Assembly (NCBI GenBank): GCA_050701115.1
Contig: JBOHER010000441.1
Span: 1-6,884 of the forward strand
DNA: 6,884 nt
Reading direction: 5' to 3'
Source: JBOHER01 sp050701115
Lineage (GTDB): Bacteria; Actinomycetota; Actinomycetes; Mycobacteriales; Pseudonocardiaceae
The notes beneath the pieces are model-generated. The model had not been told where the DNA came from. It searched no databases and was given only the letters and a program-made list of their open reading frames with translations. Both the position numbers and the translations under genes were made by a program. Position 1 is the stretch's first letter. Each line of letters begins with the position of its first letter. This document shows positions 6,152-6,884 of this stretch, piece by piece.

Positions 6152-6385
6152 TCATGAGGAAGCCCCATGTAGTCGTAGGTCGTTGTGTTCGTCAAGGTCT
6201 GTTTCCGGCCAGCTCGGTGAGCGATGCTCGCGCTCGGCGGTAACCCGGGCCACGATCTCAGCCACGGTTGGCCGACGGCGTCGTTGGCGCCGGGCCTGCA
6301 CGAGGTGCCCGGTGATGAGGATGCTCGCCCAGACCACTGGTGCGGCCAAGATCGCCAGTACGTAGAGCCCGACGCCGGTCAGCAC
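6152..6385 (-). CDS. Small single-pass membrane protein, function unknown
   Basis: A 77-aa product that I do not recognise. Residues 4-27 (GVGLYVLAILAAPVVWASILITGH) are a convincing membrane helix. A strongly basic patch follows (QARRQRRRRP, 30-39), which by the positive-inside rule would put the C-terminal tail in the cytoplasm; the tail ends acidic (ETDLDEHND, about 61-69). The GTG start overlaps the stop of the preceding 66-aa gene by seven bases (GTGCTGA), with no strong Shine-Dalgarno site, so the pair is probably cotranslated. Small basic membrane proteins in overlapping pairs occur among spread/transfer genes of actinomycete plasmids and integrative elements (general knowledge); nothing here proves that role. 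Antisense frames over this region have poorer composition. Confidence 0.6.
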   Translation of the reverse strand: MLTGVGLYVLAILAAPVVWASILITGHLVQARRQRRRRPTVAEIVARVTAEREHRSPSWPETDLDEHNDLRLHGASS

Positions 6386-6579
6386 GCACGGTCGCCGCCA
6401 CGTGGGCGTGCCGTTTCCGCGTGGGCGTGCAACAGCCCGCCCAGCTCAGTGAGCAGGCTCGCGAACTCGCGCTGCTTGATCGCTGGTAAGGCGTTGGCTT
6501 CGAGCGCCGTGACCACGCGCGGGATGTGTTGGTTGACCGCATTGAGGGCTGCTACCAGGGCGTCGGTCTGGTCGCTCAT
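6379..6579 (-). CDS. Small helical protein, function unknown
   Basis: A 66-aa product that I do not recognise. Residues 3-53 look almost wholly alpha-helical, with heptad-like spacing of Leu, Val and Ala (DALVAALNAVNQHIPRVVTALEAN and FASLLTELGGLLHAH). This suggests a small coiled coil or helical bundle; the last ~12 residues (ARPRGGDRAC) are basic and disordered. The ATG has a good ribosome-binding site, AAAGGA five bases upstream (6590-6585), which is the main reason to accept the gene. Its stop overlaps the start of the 77-aa membrane-protein gene, so the two are probably made together and may work together. Leu31 is TTA. No signal peptide or catalytic motif is visible. Confidence 0.6.
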   Translation of the reverse strand: MSDQTDALVAALNAVNQHIPRVVTALEANALPAIKQREFASLLTELGGLLHAHAETARPRGGDRAC

Positions 6580-6584
6580 CCGTA

Positions 6585-6590
6585 TCCTTT
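6585..6590 (-). promoter_or_regulatory. Shine-Dalgarno site of the 66-aa gene
   Basis: AAAGGA on the minus strand with a 5-base spacer to ATG 6579. It is the main support for that gene's start. Confidence 0.6.
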
Positions 6591-6718
6591 CGGCGCGAAA
6601 TCCGCTGCTTGGAGTGGCACCCGGCGCCGAGGATCACCCCGCGACACGGGGGGAGATAGTGCGGCGTGGCGATTCGGGGTCGCCCGACGCCGAGTGCCTA
6701 GAGATGAGATTGCTGCCG

Positions 6719-6884
6719 TCAGGCGATGGCGACCATGACAAATAGCGGCTGGACGGTATCTTGAGTTTCGCAGTTTGAGGGCCTCGGCGAGGGTCGGCCG
6801 GTTCCGGCGACGTGCTGGGCTGTTTGGGTGATGATGATCTCGGGCGGCGTGTCGTGATCATGCTGCCGTAGAACGTGAAGAAGC
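6719..6884 (-). CDS. Possible C-terminal end of a protein entering from the right edge
   Basis: The minus-strand frame from 6883 to the TGA at 6721-6719 is open for 54 codons without needing a start in the window. Its first ~30 residues (beginning LLHVLRQHDHDTPPEIIITQ) have reasonable G/C at third positions. The last ~20 residues look like non-coding translation. It may be a real gene end, a frameshifted remnant or chance; no family recognised. Confidence 0.2.
   Translation of the reverse strand, partial: LLHVLRQHDHDTPPEIIITQTAQHVAGTGRPSPRPSNCETQDTVQPLFVMVAIA

Larger units (their letters stand above)
6580..6884. other. Region without a convincing complete gene
   Basis: About 305 bases upstream of the 66-aa gene. 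Visible items are its ribosome-binding site, a CCCCG/CGGGG hairpin with a 5-base loop (6637-6651), and a possible reading-frame end entering from the right. The promoter of the small-gene pair should lie here, but no clear -35/-10 pair stands out. Other frames are low-complexity Pro/Ser/Arg-rich and unconvincing. Confidence 0.5.

Noticed and set aside
6186..6196. Second copy of TGTTCGTCAAG, also at 4598-4608 near the operon promoter
   Set aside because: An 11-mer shared twice is expected by chance in about 7 kb of biased sequence, and this copy lies inside coding sequence.
6013..6243. 76-aa plus-strand open frame
   Set aside because: No ribosome-binding site, near-random third-base composition, no recognisable domain, and it overlaps the better-supported minus-strand 77-aa gene.
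6224..6745. 173-aa plus-strand open frame across the small genes
   Set aside because: Composition looks antisense. The minus-strand pair has a ribosome-binding site, a coupled start and a clear membrane helix.
6634..6861. 75-aa minus-strand open frame
   Set aside because: Low-complexity Ser/Pro/Arg sequence with no good start signal or domain; likely chance in GC-rich DNA.

Overview
The window is high-GC actinomycete DNA. The genes show strong G/C bias at third codon positions, GTG as well as ATG starts, tightly coupled genes, and a mix of clear Shine-Dalgarno and apparently leaderless starts. Protein style suggests a Pseudonocardiales- or Streptomyces-like organism, but no marker gene fixes the genus.

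Positions 1-5936 hold a carbohydrate uptake and catabolism locus around a divergent promoter region (4570-4721). Leftward (minus strand) run a two-domain RbsA/XylG-type sugar ABC ATPase (3046-4569), an RbsC-type permease (1982-3049, start overlapping the ATPase stop as GTGA), a lipoprotein sugar-binding protein (856-1902), and a Gfo/Idh/MocA NAD(P)-dependent oxidoreductase (start 854, one base after the previous stop, running off the left edge). Rightward is a ROK-family regulator (4722-5936) with an N-terminal winged helix-turn-helix. The likely logic is that the ROK protein senses a sugar or derivative and controls the divergent transporter operon. The transporter imports the sugar, and the oxidoreductase, probably with further enzymes beyond the left edge, begins its catabolism. 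The substrate cannot be read from the sequence.

The divergent region holds the best regulatory signals. A TTGACG/TAGTGT promoter places the ATPase ATG at about +1 (leaderless). An imperfect palindrome overlaps the -35, and a perfect 9-bp inverted repeat (TTGAACAGT/ACTGTTCAA) spans 64 bp between the two genes.

Positions 5937-6884 look different. A 215-bp convergent spacer contains a 12-bp palindrome and a 9-bp inverted repeat enclosing smaller hairpins. It is followed by two overlapping minus-strand small genes (66 aa and a 77-aa single-pass membrane protein) of unknown function. The last ~305 bp has no convincing gene, except perhaps the C-terminal end of a reading frame entering from the right. 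No tRNA, rRNA, CRISPR array or recognisable transposase was found.
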